Below are positions 43,201 to 54,666 of a stretch of DNA of 64,000 bases, in pieces. Each line of letters starts with the position of its first letter. The stretch's first letter is position 1. This DNA is from Lytechinus variegatus. Taxonomy: Eukaryota; Echinodermata; Echinoidea; Temnopleuroida; Toxopneustidae. A model generated the notes under the pieces. That model was not told the DNA's origin. It searched no databases and worked only from the letters and a program-made list of their open reading frames with translations. The stretch lies in the NCBI RefSeq assembly GCF_018143015.1, contig NC_054756.1:22439298-22503297 (forward strand). The letters are read 5' to 3'. The position numbers were made by a program, and so were the translations under genes.

Positions 43201-46200
43201 TAGAATACAAAAGAAAGAGTGAGTGAGTGATGTCATCAGTTCCCTCATTTGCATACCGACCGAGATGTGCATATGGGCTATTCCACGGTTACTCACGTTA
43301 CATTTGGAGACACCTTGACTCATACTTGGACCTGTAACTCCATTATTATTGATAGGAACTAAACATCTTCTTATCACAACAAAGTACACAGTCTGACTAT
43401 CCTTTGTATAAAAACAAAACTTGGGAAATTTTATTATGCTCCTGGCAAATCTTTGGAATGTGTCGGTTACTCACGTTACATGATTTGGACATGCATTAAA
43501 TGAAAAGTCGACATAAGTGAAAAGTCTCCTCATGCAAGGCTTTTATGAAAGTTGATTATATCCATTTCAAAGAAGTATATTAGGGAGACAAACTTTGTAT
43601 ATAATTAAAAAAATAAAGAACACATGGTTTTTACTTGGGGTGCAGATAGTGTGGTTACTCACGTTACGGTTACTCACGTTACATTTTGTCCATGTATGGT
43701 TAACAACACACATGTCATTAAAAATTCAATAATGTGTGTAAAATTCATTGCTAGGAACATCAAAAAGAGATTTTATACCAAAAATTGGAACAATTGGAGC
43801 TTTATTAGGGTGTAGGAGGGAAAGTATGATTTCGCTTACTAATTATGCATAAATTAGCATAATCGCTTAGTACCAATTTGCATGAAATGAATTACTGTAT
43901 AGTATTGTAGATTATGCCCAAGACAACCTGCACGCAAATTTTCGGCGTGATCGTGCGGCCAATGGCCGAGATCTCAAGAAGGGCCTGGGAGGCCCCCACC
44001 CCCCCCCCCCCGGGCCATATCAACTCCCAAAATACCCCGGTCTAGATAGGGTTACAGGTATAAAGGGCATTCAATGTGTTGTTCGAACACTCTTCGAACA
44101 CTCGGAAGTTTGGTTAATCAAAACCAAGCCTTACTAATGCACTCTCGCATTGTGAATACTTCTACTATTATTCATTTTTTTGTATGATTGTATGACTACT
44201 GATATTTTGATGAACAAAGAGTCACATCAAAGAGGTGTACCCTCATTTTGCTTTTAATTAATCAAAAATAACTTCACAACTCACCATGAGACTTAAAACT
44301 TGACATCCCACAGAAAATGTTACCTAACTGAATAATTTTTACTGGTTACTCACATTACATGATGGTTACTCACGTTACAAAGTTACTCACGTTACAGTTT
44401 TTCTTCATCATTTTTATAAAAAAATTGTACTTTTTAATGATTTTGATAGTCATCACTGTGTCAAAGATTGTTTGAAGGAAGAGAATTTAAAATCCCACCA
44501 ATTAACTGTGAAGAATTTTTCTCTCAGAAAACAAAGTCATTTTTTTCGGTTACTCACGTTACATCACCTCAACAGGTTGCAATATTCAGTTTTGAATGAG
44601 TACTACAAATTTACTTGAAAAGCTGTTGTGTATTTTAAGTAATTTGACCCTTCTAAACTTCAGAAATATATAAAGTGGTATGTTGTTGCAATAACAAAAT
44701 GGTAATAAGGCATATTTCATTTTTCACTATTTTTCTTGTATTTTGGTACAAAATGGAAGACACAACTTTTGACCATTTTTTTCCAAAGTATACATATGAA
44801 AATAAACTTTTTATTTCTTGTTCCTGAAACTATCATGTATGAAGGACTTAAAGTATTAAAAAATTCAAGAAAATATTGAATTTGAATTTTTAAGCTCATG
44901 TCCACCAACCTGTGGAATTGCCCATATAACTGTTTTGTGAAATGAAGCGAAACTTTAAAATGTCATAACTTTCTTATTTTACATCCGATTTTGATGAAAT
45001 TTTCAGTGTTATGCTTGTTAAATTTTTCTCTTTATATTCAAACCAAGTTTTTGTTAGGGTGGACTTGTCCTTTCAGATGATGCAATTTGATGTATACAAT
45101 TCCATACTTTTTTGTGTGTTACTTAAGATTTATATTTTATTTTTGACAATTGTAAGCGCTGTGATACGATTTCTGCATAGCGCATATAAATAACAGTTAT
45201 TATCATTATTATTATACCATGAAATCTAGCACTTGATACTCTGTATATTTATTCCTGAAATTTCATAGGCCAATTTCTTGTGTAGGGCATATTAATATCA
45301 TCAATTTGGATAATTGAAAAAAGGGCCCCCAAAATATCCCACACCAAAGAGAGCAAATGAAGGCTAATCAAAAGAGCACCCCATCTATGGCATTGAATCG
45401 CTGCATGCCCTGATTACTTGGATGTATTTTATCTTATGGAATCAGTTCACAAAAATAATGCAAATCATAGCTTCATGTCATTATTTTCATTAAAGAAACC
45501 TGTCTCTCTAGTGTAATTCACACAACATGTCCAACCCCTATCAATTCGTTGCTCAACTGTCCCTTTAATAATTAGTAAGTTGATAATGAACTAAAGATAT
45601 ATAAAAAATGTGTCTTAGTACTTTTTTGTTTCATTTTTCCTTTACAGGTCGAGCTTTAGTGAGACTGAATGAATTGAAGCTGGAAAGGATGGGAATAGAA
45701 AATAAAGAACATCGGTAAGCAAGCAGTATAGACTTTGCATTATATACTTGAGGGGGTAGCTTGTTTCAAAGGGAAGGGGCAAGTTAAGAAAAAAGCATGG
45801 TCTCTGTTCATTGTTTAAATGGTTAAATGCATGTTTTCATATTCACCGTTTTCTGTTTTCTGGGGAGCGTTTCACAAAAGGACTTGTCGGACATTTTATC
45901 TGACAAGTCCCATTTTATCCTGACAGTTACCATAGCAACAGTGCTTCTCAGCCAATGAACATCAAGGGAAGTGTTGTCAGATCTGACAAATTGTCGGACA
46001 GAAATGTTGATGAAATGCTCCCCTGGTGTACAGGGTCCTGTTGCATAAAGACAAATTTTGAATCAACCAATCAAATTGCAGGATTTCAGTAGCTTTAAAC
46101 TGTTATTGCAATTTTGTTATCATAACATGCTTTATGAAACGGGACCCTGGGGCCCGTTTCTCAACACAGTCATAAGTCTAACTTCTTGAAATAAATTGGA

Positions 46201-47012
46201 GATAGTGAGCTACTTGCCCGCAAACCGTTTCACGAAGCCCTCTTTACCAAGATCCGGTACAACAAGTCAACAACCTCACTAAATACCCGGTATTCATGAC
46301 ACCTCCGAAGCTGTCATAACTTCTTTCCTAATGACGTAGTGGCATCACGTGGGTAGACTATGCCATGCAAAAGTGCCTCGAATTTGAAAATAATATTTCA
46401 TTATCAATCATAGAAGTTGAAATTACATCGCAAAACAAGTGAAATAGATCATTCAATGATAATTGAAATACAAAGAAACTATAAAAACTGTTGTCAAAAT
46501 GCCACAATTCCATCCGTTTTGAAATAGTAAAATAATTGAATCAATAAAGATTCCAACACGTCAGGCCATCCATAACTGGACTCGTATCTGTTGTTTTCTG
46601 ACCCTTATAAACATTTTGGTAAATTATATCTCTAATTTATGCATATAATTTGTCAAATAGTATGTTTCGGTATCTAAAGATTTATAAAACGTAAGTTAAA
46701 TTATATTTTGATGATGTTTGGAATCATTAAAAACCTGTATGATCATCATCATTGTACAAAGAAAACTTTTATGGTTTTACTTCCGTAAACTATCAAAATT
46801 TGATATCCTGGGGGAACCCATCTAAACGTCTGCCTGTGATTTTTAGTCATGAAATTATTCTATTCATGTTATTTCTATTTTTTTTATTCTTTTGCATTTT
46901 CATTGCCTACAGAATCGACCTTCATGAGCAAATCCTCAAACTTCGGATCAAGCACGAACAGAATGAACTGCGACTGTTGCGGAAAACTGATGTCGTGGTC
47001 AACAAAGAATGA
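40133..47012 (+). CDS. SAMD12: SAM-domain adaptor (SAMD10/SAMD12/Aveugle type)
   Basis: Four exons: 40133-40249, 42471-42597, 45648-45714 and 46913-47012. All junctions are GT-AG and the frame is continuous (411 bases, 136 residues plus stop TGA at 47010-47012). A Ser/Gly/basic leader of about 45 residues is followed by one SAM domain: SVYLWTATDVRSWLQRK, FLEHDISGRALVRLNELKLE, RMGIENKEHR, then IDLHEQILKLRIKHEQNE. Vertebrate SAMD10 and SAMD12 have the same LWT-DV-WL...HDITGRALLRL..KLERMGI...VLQLKVREE pattern. Drosophila Aveugle (HYP), the likely relative, bridges CNK and KSR/Raf in Ras/MAPK signalling. Function here is inferred from family. An in-frame upstream ATG at 39995 would add 46 residues unlike the family, so I chose 40133. 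AATAAA occurs at 47478-47483. Confidence 0.9.
40726..41453. mobile_element. MITE family A, copy 3 (in SAM gene intron 1)
   Basis: Starts ATTAAAAGTCAAGTCCAACC, ends GGGGTGGACTTATCCTTTAA. The left arm carries a tandem duplication of about 80 bases: AAATCGGATGTAAAATGAGA occurs at 40836 and again at 40921. Confidence 0.8.
42471..42597 (+). CDS. SAMD12: SAM gene exon 2: first half of SAM domain
   Basis: Acceptor CACCATTCTGCAG, donor ATATCAG/GTAACA. Encodes KSSRVKKSVYLWTATDVRSW, LQRKHRDYFERYYSLF and LEHDIS. Ends one base into the Gly codon of the HDISGRAL motif. Confidence 0.95.
42622..42730. mobile_element. MITE family D, fragment in SAM gene intron 2
   Basis: CAGTCTTACAAAGAGTTGCGATTG, CAACGTCAACATC and TTTGTTCAAAATATTTTC match the left arm. 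It begins 25 bases after the exon 2 donor. Confidence 0.6.
43155..45077. mobile_element. MITE family A, copy 4 (5' truncated, interrupted)
   Basis: Left remnant 43155-43274, right arm 44924-45077 ending GGGTGGACTTGTCCTTTCAG. The 1.65 kb GGTTACTCACGTTAC element is inserted between them. Confidence 0.72.
43275..44923. mobile_element. 1.65 kb inverted-repeat element with eight internal GGTTACTCACGTTAC motifs
   Basis: Ends GGGCTATTCCAC and GTGGAATTGCCC (12 bases, one mismatch). It sits in a MITE copy: GTGCATAT before, ATATAACTG after, so the target duplication is ATAT or TA. The 15-base motif lies in one orientation at about 43287, 43465, 43653, 43668, 44344, 44363, 44382 and 44548; six are exact and two have one mismatch. 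No coding frame is visible. Repeated subterminal motifs may be transposase-binding sites. Confidence 0.75.
45648..45714 (+). CDS. SAMD12: SAM gene exon 3: second half of SAM domain
   Basis: Acceptor TTCCTTTACAG, donor CATCG/GTAAGC. Encodes GRALVRLNELKLERMGIENK followed by EH. Matches the most conserved SAMD10/12 stretch. Confidence 0.95.
45861..46026. mobile_element. MITE family F, complete copy (SAM gene intron 3)
   Basis: TGGGGAGCGTTTCACAAAAG and GATGAAATGCTCCCC are the inverted ends, with TTGTCGGACA near each end. Confidence 0.75.
46028..46152. mobile_element. Short foldback element G
   Basis: CAGGGTCCTGTTGCATAAAG pairs with CTTTATGAAACGGGACCCTG. About 125 bases, directly after family F. 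Confidence 0.65.
46913..47012 (+). CDS. SAMD12: SAM gene exon 4: terminal helix and stop
   Basis: Acceptor CATTGCCTACAG after a T-rich tract. Encodes IDLHEQILKLRIKHEQNELR and LLRKTDVVVNKE, then TGA. The charged C-terminal helix resembles the LKVREEVRNLQLL end of SAMD12. Confidence 0.9.
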
Positions 47013-48805
47013 GCAAGAAAAGATGGACATTTCCGGAGAGGGAATGTGTTACATTCTTTCCCCACTTTGTAACCTCGAAGATGGCTAAGTACAGTAAGAT
47101 CAGAGCAAACGTGAGACTTCTGCACAAGACTGTTGCGGTGGTTTGCAAGGAATGAGCAAGAAGAAATGTCTGAGAGAAAATCTCTTTTCTTTATTGTTAT
47201 TAAAGACCTTTTCTCAACTGTCAAATGACTTCTACCCCAAAGTGTTGTTGAGGAATCATGAGGAATGAGAAAGATGCAAATATTTGAATGGATATTAGTG
47301 CATGATCAGAGCATGAGGAAATCATTTTACCCTATACCTATCTTCCTTGGACTTTGGTGGTACTGTCGTCAAACACCACTCAAATGAACGTCTTTGTGGA
47401 ATCGCTACGGTAATCAAGGAAAGGGCAAGACACAGTTTTTCTTCAGAGGTTATGCCACAAACTCAAGAGGTTGCGTTAATAAATGTACGTGGAAAAATGT
47501 ATATTTTGGACCGAGCCTTGTACTGCTAAGGACTGTTAATATAATCTTTTAAAACCATTTGACTTGCAAGTTGCTTAGGTGGTATACTGTGAGTGTCTTG
47601 TATCACTTTGCAAAAGAGCCAAGGCTCGAAAATCACTCTTTTCTTGCCATTTTTTCCCCTTGATAGTTGGTGACATTTGGTGCTTATTCCATCAATGAAC
47701 AAGTCATTACATTAGTATCAATGGTGTTTATTTTAAATAATAAATATTTACAGTGGGTGATAATGCATCCTCTTGTCTTTATTGTGCAAGCACTGATCCT
47801 AAAAATCTTGAGTAGGCCTCAAACTTACTTGTAACAGGGAAGTTAATTAGCATCCCTTATTTTTGACTTTGGAGAAACAACATTAGCAAGCAAAGTGCTG
47901 TACAGAATGATACACGTAAAGCTTTTTGAGAAAACTGCTATTAAGTATGGAGATTGAAAAGGACTGATAAGCTTTAGATGTTACGAGGAAAGACAGTAGT
48001 CTCCAAACTTTTAAGAGAGTCTGTCTGTGCGTAGAAGAAATATATTCGTTGAGCAGGGGATAGCTCAATAGGAGATCATGTGCAATGTCGGATCCAGGGG
48101 GGGATGGGGGCATTTTCCTTTTGAGAGTTGCAACATTTTTTTTTTTAATGGGAATACGTCGTTGATCAGGGAATTATTTTGCTTTACAAATTTGGATAGC
48201 ATTTGTGGTCAAGAGAAAAGCTTTCAACAATGTAAAGTACAGTCCTTTGTAAAAGTATGCTATCCAGAGCAAATTGCGATCCGATACCAGGAAAATTAAT
48301 CCCTGTTGATTTACACAATTTAGCAATTTGGAAAATTTGGAAATCCTGGATCTGTCCCTGGTTGTGTGAATTATTATAAGTTTGTACTCACATGAATAGT
48401 GTGTTGGACTATCTGAAAATTTAGCCAGTAGCCACACAGGGGCTGCATAGGAATCCACATTCAGGGTAAGTCGATTATTAGTCAATCAACATTTTATCAT
48501 TAATAATGGTTTACAATTGGTTAATGTAGGTGCTTGTTGAAAACAGGAAATTGCAATTTGCACTGTGTCAAACTCAATTCCGCTGTGAATGTTAACAAGC
48601 TTGTAAAATCAATAAATCACCCCAAATCAATCAATGTCTCGCAACTAATTATGATTTGCAATTTGTTACGGTACATGTAGATGAGATGTAGGTGCCTCTT
48701 GAAAAGGGAAATTGCATTTGCTCTGTGACAGACAAAGTTAATCTGTCTCTAATGAATTGTTTACAAGGTTGTACTAAGAGGATCTGTGTATAAACGTGTA
48801 GTAAG
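47013..48805. other. SAM gene 3' UTR and downstream
   Basis: AATAAA at 47478 and a cluster around 47741-47750 are candidate poly(A) signals. No other gene recognised. Confidence 0.45.
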
Positions 48806-49214
48806 GCCACCACTGCACACCTTACGACTGTTCGCGATCTGATTTTGGAACAAATTGCATTTTGCTCATTTTCTGAAAATGTGAATGAAACATATTATAT
48901 TTTTTGAGGTTGAAAGTAATTGAAAAAAAAGTAATATAACCATTTTGAAAGATTGCAAGCCTTTATTTTGGAGTAAAGGCCAAATTAGTTTCAAATCATA
49001 GCCAATCATACGACTGTATGACGTCATTATGACTAGATATTAAATTCGCTTTTAGAAGGATGATAGCATAGTCACAAATTTGAACATAGGTATTTATACG
49101 ATGATTTAGAACATTACACAGTGAGTAAGATATTCCAAGTCTCAATATTAGCATCAAATTCTGCTACATTTTATTCTGAAATCGGGTCGCAGACCAATCG
49201 TAAGGTGTGCGGTC
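48806..49214. mobile_element. TIR element N
   Basis: CCACCACTGCACACCTTACGACTG on the left pairs with CAATCGTAAGGTGTGCGGTCGC on the right, and GCGATCTGATTTTG with GAAATCGGGTCGC. About 410 bases. Confidence 0.68.
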
Positions 49215-50243
49215 GCCTGTACTGGTATTTTAAAAATGCTTGTAGAGCATTGAATGGCATATTTTACTATCCGAGAAGTTGAATAAGCAATGCAGAAAAA
49301 TAGATGTAAGCAAAGCAAGAGTAAAAGGAGGGACAACAAGGGTAAGGGGATGGCAAGTTTTGAGATAAGGTATTATAGAGGAGTGGAGACTACTTTGAAC
49401 GGACTGGTGTCTGATTGCCTTTGTGCATTATGTTTATGCTCATTTCAGTGATTTTTCTAGTGATAGCATTAGCATTTGCATATTATGCTTAAATGCTGTT
49501 TGTATAAGCCAACTCCCTTTATAGAAGTACATGTAGAATTTGATATGATTCGGGTTAAATTTTTGTAAATAGACAAAATGTGTAATTGTATACTATGAAT
49601 AAAAAATGAATTTGAAAGTGATGTTTATTGCTAATTTTTAATGTCTATGTACATGTAAATGGTGTAAAATGCATGGATTAAAAACTAGAGTGAGATATTA
49701 CCAAGGAGATTCATGTAGAAAGCTAGTTTAATTCATTTATTCATGTATTTTCATCAATTTATTTGTTTATGTATTATTTTATTATTATTATTATTGTTAT
49801 TATTATTTATTATTATTACTATTTTTTTTGGGGGAGGACAAATTAATCATGCATGATACGAAAGAGTGAGAGAGTGAGAGGTATCATACACATCATGTTT
49901 GTGTGGGGATGGGTGTTTGTGTGAGAAAGAGAGAGAGAGAGAAGGGGGGGGGGGGGAGGAAGAGATAAACGGGGAGGGTTAAATTCCCCACTTAACACCC
50001 ATTGAAAAAAAAACTGGGAGCTTGCCTTCTTTCGTGTACGAATTTTAAAACTCCTTTTTGACGTTCTCCTTGCTCACCAAATTTCCTTTGGTTCCGTCAA
50101 TTGTTTTTTTCTAATAGAGGCCTTCCTCCATGTCTTTAGTCTTTGTCTGCCTCACTGATATAACATCTTACTTATACCTCCTGTTTACACACTTTCTTTT
50201 TTTTGCCACAGTCTTACAGGCGAAACCAACCCCTGACCGATTA
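49215..50243. other. Intergenic, simple repeats
   Basis: TTA-rich microsatellite at 49775-49825, GA-rich tract at 49865-49970 with a G run. No gene recognised. Confidence 0.5.
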
Positions 50244-50697
50244 AAGGGGAAGTTCACCCTTACAAAAAGTTCATTTTAAAAAATAGCAGAAAAAATAATG
50301 AAATTTTAATCACTTGATTTGTGACGTCATATGCGAGCAACCCTGGACTACAAATCGTATGGTAAAAATCTATGAAATGTCATTTTCTCAGATAATTGAA
50401 AGGGGTTTTCCTTGACCTTCAGTATATTAATGAACAAATCATTTCACTCCCGTTGCTAAAAAGAAAACAAAAATAAGTCATCGCGTACCATTAAAAATTT
50501 GAAATCAATTTATGCAGTTTATATTACATAACATATGGGGCAGCGGCTCGTTCATGACGTCACAAATCCAAAACTTAAAATTCTAAAAACTTTCTCTATC
50601 TTTAATGGATTTTCCTCAACCCGTCACCAATATTTATATGATTTTTTCTTCTATTTTCACAACTAACCTTTCTTCAGGGCAAACTTCCTCTTTAAAG
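50244..50697. mobile_element. MITE family I, copy 1
   Basis: AAAGGGGAAGTTCACCCT at the left; GGGCAAACTTCCTCTTTA at the right. Internal TGACGTCATATGCGAGCA and CATGACGTCACAAATCCAAA. Confidence 0.7.
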
Positions 50698-50819
50698 CTT
50701 TCACGTTATGCATACCTTCGATCTGTTGGAGTCGTTTTGTTGGTGCGTCTACTATTGCATCCCCCACCACGGGCGGAAATTCGAAGGGGGACGCGTCCCC
50801 CTACCCAACAGTAGGGGGC

Positions 50820-51260
50820 ACAATGTCAAATGTCCCCCTACTATTTTAATTTTTTTTATATAGAAATACATCTTTCAAAATCGAAATAAAACGTGTATTT
50901 TGGACGAGATGACCTTACTTTTTGGGTGCTAACATTTTTTTTGCTTAACAAATTTCTTTTGGTCAATATGACCTTACATTTGGGGTGACAACCTTTTTTT
51001 TTACTTGTCAAATTTTCCAGCCCCTGGTCCCATACCTTTGGGTAGAGCTTTCAATTTTTTTTTGTCTTTTATGATAGAAAGAAATGCATCATTCAAAATC
51101 GAAATAAAACATTATTTTGGACGAGATGACCTATACTTTTGGGGTGCTAACATTTTTTTTTTGCTTATCAAATTTATTTTGGTCGACTGAATGACCTTAT
51201 ATTAGGGGTGATAACCTCTCTTTTTTTGGCTTGTCAAATTTCCCAGACCCTGGTCCCATT
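50820..51260 (+). repeat. Two tandem copies of a mobile-element-like unit
   Basis: TTCAAAATCGAAATAAAACG...TTTTGGACGAGATGACCT at 50875 and again at 51088. GGTGCTAACATTTTTTT and CTTGTCAAATTT(T/C)CCAG also recur. Period is about 215 bases. Upstream, GGGCGGAAATTCGAAGGGGG looks like an element end. Confidence 0.7.
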
Positions 51261-52555
51261 ATACCTTTGGGGAGAGCTTTCCATTCTTGCCCCCCCCCCT
51301 CCCTCTTTTCTCATTCCCTTTCCTTTCTTGATTACCGTACCCTCGAGTCGCTCTCTTTTCTCTCACAATCTCTTCCTCCTTACTGGCCATTCCCTCTCCC
51401 TTTCCCATTTTCAGCTCTTGCCTAAAGTTCACTTCTTTCCCAAGGCCTATCATCCAGATCTCTTGCTTACTACCACCACCAGGTCGTTTTCCTATATCGC
51501 TCACTTTTCATGATCTCTCTCCTTCTTTTACCTCACTCCGCATTCCCCCTCCTCCACCCCCCCACCGTCTTCAACCCCTTCTCTCTCTATCTTTAACTCA
51601 CTGCTCGAACTTCCCTTCTCTACACCCCCCTCTTTCTCAATCCTCGAGATCTCTTCCTTACCACCACCATGCACCACGTCGCTTCTTCTCTCTCGTCTCC
51701 CCACTGGCGGATCCAGGGGGGGGGGGGGGGGAAGCCGGCCCTTGCCCCCCCCTTTGATAAAAAGATCTAAAACTTGTAATGTAAAAATGCCATTAAAACA
51801 GAGTTGTACCCTCCCTTTTGAAAGTGAAAAAAAATTATTGCGCCAGACCACAAAGCTGAGTTTAATTTTACGAGTCTTTCAATTTAAAAATGTCCAAACC
51901 CCACAAAAAAGAGTTTTACTCAACTAGTAAATTACCACCGAAACACACAGCTACTTCAGGCAGAAACGCAGTCTGATGTTAACAGTACATGTTGGCACAA
52001 TACTAATTAAGAGCCCCCCCCCCCTTCCCCCCCCCCCCCCGAGAGGAAAAAAAAGAAAATACGTTTCTCCTGTAAGCACCAGCCTTTCCTTTACCGTTCA
52101 CACTTTCTGTCAAATTCCTCTTACCGCCCTTAGTTTCACACGGTGATAAAAAACCCCGTAATGTGAAGTTTGAATGATGATTCCAGTGAAAACATAAGGC
52201 TAATGACGAATATCTAGCACGTGTGAAACCAAACTAAAACATGATTAGAATCACGAGCGCTAATCACAGTCACGATTACAATTGCAATCATCATTTAGAT
52301 CATTCGAGATTCACGTGTGAAAAGGCCCTTAGTCTGCCAAATATTACGTTTCGATATTGTAGGGCTAATGTGATAACCTATCATCCGTATCATACCTAAA
52401 ATAAACACTAGCTTAATTTGCCAATAAACATTCAATAAATAGAGACGTACAAAATAACGATACAATGAGTTTGGTGTTTTTTTTCTTGAAATAAGTAATC
52501 GGATTGATTTGCATACAGGTAACAAACTTTATATAATACTGATTCATTATATTAT
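51261..52555. other. Intergenic, pyrimidine-rich and C/G runs
   Basis: CT-rich stretch 51290-51700, G run at 51716-51731, C runs at 52014-52040. The proline/serine-rich frames here are composition artefacts. TCACGTGTGAAA-type phrases near 52310 suggest a further element, not resolved. Confidence 0.45.
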
Positions 52556-53103
52556 ATCATTAAAAAATACAAGTCTACCCAACCGAAAAGTTGATTTGAA
52601 TAAAATAGAGAAATATCAAACAAGAATAACACTGTAAACATGGTAAATTTCATCAAAATCGGAGTGTAAATAAGAAAGTTATGACATTTCAAAGTTTCGC
52701 TGATTTCACATAATTGTTTACATTCTCTTCGGTATGTAAATGAGGGGACTGATGACATCATCCACTCACCTTTTCTTTTTCATGTTTTATATTCTACTAT
52801 ATGACATATGTCATATTTTAGTTTTCTCCTCATTGTTATAAGTTATGGTAAAAAGTTGTAATCCCCCTGAACATAATGGAACTGAAGCATAATTAAAACA
52901 ATAAAAAGAAATGAAGAGAAAAATCTTCGCGACTTTTTCATATGAATATCACGAAGTTGTGCATATAACTGGTTTGAGAAAAATAAGCGACTCATTAAAC
53001 TGTCATAACTTTCTTATTTTACATCCGGTTTTGATGAACTTTTTAGTGTTATGTTTGTTTGATTTTTCGAATCAACATTGTTCTTGGATGGACTTGACAT
53101 TTA
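52556..53103. mobile_element. MITE family A, copy 5
   Basis: Starts AAATACAAGTCTACCCAACC and ends GGATGGACTTGACATTTAAA, with TCATCAAAATCGGAGTGTAA and GTCATAACTTTCTTATTTTA arms. Confidence 0.78.
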
Positions 53104-53292
53104 AAAAACAAAAAGAATAATCAAAAGTTATACATTTCAGTCACATTAACATAATTGAAAAAATAAATGTTTTACTTATAACATGTATAATGGGCTGTTC
53201 TCTTTACCTTGCTATACATATCTTGAACCAGTATATACAAACTCTGTATATTTTCATTCAATCACTTTACTTATCACATAATTTGTAAACCT

Positions 53293-53432
53293 TGGGGCCG
53301 TTTCATAAAGCTGTTCGTAAGTTAAGAGCGACTTTAAGAACAACGCGCTAAACCATCGCCTATGGTGTATATCATTTCCGAAAAGTCGTTTTAAAGTCAC
53401 TCTTATCTTACGAACAGCCTTATGGAACACCC
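53293..53432. mobile_element. Short foldback element H
   Basis: GGGGCCGTTTCATAAAGCTGTTCGTAAG pairs with CTTACGAACAGCCTTATGGAACACCC. Internal GCGACTTTAAGAAC pairs with a GTTTTAAAGTCAC stretch. Confidence 0.7.
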
Positions 53433-53522
53433 ACCTGGTATAATAGTCTTGCATCGTAGTATCTAATTAACATAGGCCCTTTATTCGAATTTCATCATGT
53501 ACACATCGAAACAGATTGATAT

Positions 53523-53896
53523 ACACTGCAAAAACTCTGGTGTTGATTTAACACGTGCCCGGAATCTATATATATGCCCACACAATTTCGTTTTGGTCTA
53601 ACACCAGATAGGTGTTTGTACAGCACCAATTAGTATTAAAACAGCATCGGTTTGATTTCAAACTGGTGTTGCTTCAATACTTCTCTGGGCCCTGTTTCAT
53701 AAATGACTTGCAACTGTTGTAAATTTGCCAACCATGTCAACAGGGACTCAGCAGCCAATTAGAATCAAGTTTACCGTGGTAGTTGCCATAATGGCAAAGT
53801 TACAACAGTTGCAAGTCCTTTATGAAACGGGCCCCAGAGTGAGGACAGATAGATTCCGGGCTGGTGTTAAATTAACACCGGAGTTTTTGCAGTGTA
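53523..53896. mobile_element. MITE J (ACACTGCAAAAACTC ends), containing a nested foldback
   Basis: ACACTGCAAAAACTCTGGTG pairs with CACCGGAGTTTTTGCAGTGT. A second foldback lies inside at 53691-53834: GGGCCCTGTTTCATAAATGA pairs with TCCTTTATGAAACGGGCCC. Confidence 0.8.
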
Positions 53897-54199
53897 GAGT
53901 TACAAGACTTGAACATTTTCTGTTTTTATTTGTCAAAAAGCAATAAAAGCACAAAAAATTAAAGATTCAATTCTCAAAATTTATGTTTATTTGTACCCCC
54001 GCCCTCCACCAGATTTCTCATTTTCCAAGACCAAAAACTTTCCCTGTCATAATACATAAACATAAAACAAGCTGCAGTGTATTAATTGTTGGTTTTCAAT
54101 AAAAAATATATAAGTATCAAAATGATTATAATAATTATAATGATAAAATATGTATATTTACCCAGGGAAGCCACTTCAGTTCTGAAAACTGTTCTCGCG

Positions 54200-54427
54200 G
54201 CGGGCCCGGCTATTATTATTACCCCGGCTTTAGCTGGGCTGCCTTGGCGCTCAAAGTATTCAAGGAATTTATTTCCTACCGGGTATACCCATTCACCTCA
54301 CCTGGGTTGAGTGCAGCACAATGTAGATAAATTTCTTGCTGAAGGAAATTACGCCATGGTTGGGATTCGAACCCACGACCCTCTGTTTCAAAGTCAGAAG
54401 ATTAATCCACTGGGCCACAACGCTCCA
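54200..54427 (-). mobile_element. tRNA-derived SINE, copy 3
   Basis: Same head and body. It lies immediately downstream of the decarboxylase stop codon (54481), so probably within its 3' UTR. Confidence 0.85.
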
Positions 54428-54480
54428 CAAGAAGATATAGTAAGAAGATATTTTGAATTTACAGAATTTAAGAGGGTAGT

Positions 54481-54666
54481 TTATACTTCAATATCTTTTC
54501 CCAGTCTTTCGACTTCATCCAGAATAAATGCGATGTTTTCGTCTTTGACGCGCGCACTGCCGATGCCGACCTTGAAGAAGTTGACATGCGACTTGGCCTC
54601 GTTGGGCTGGAATGTTAGGAGGAGAGAACCCGCCAGTGTCATCTCTCGCTTGATGATAGGGGCAAC
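54481..54666 (-). CDS. CSAD: Decarboxylase exon j: C-terminus and stop
   Basis: Acceptor ATTATTTTCAG; TAA stop at 54483-54481. Encodes [29 protein letters not shown] and [19 protein letters not shown] is usual where NFFK is seen here. Confidence 0.93.
   Translation of the reverse strand, partial: VAPIIKREMTLAGSLLLTFQPNEAKSHVNFFKVGIGSARVKDENIAFILDEVERLGKDIEV

Noticed and set aside
51200..51851. Pro/Ser and Gly/Arg-rich frames on both strands
   Set aside because: They follow a CT-rich tract with G and C runs; typical composition artefact.
52160..52330. Possible further TIR element with CACGTGTGAAA-like ends
   Set aside because: Ends could not be paired by eye with confidence.
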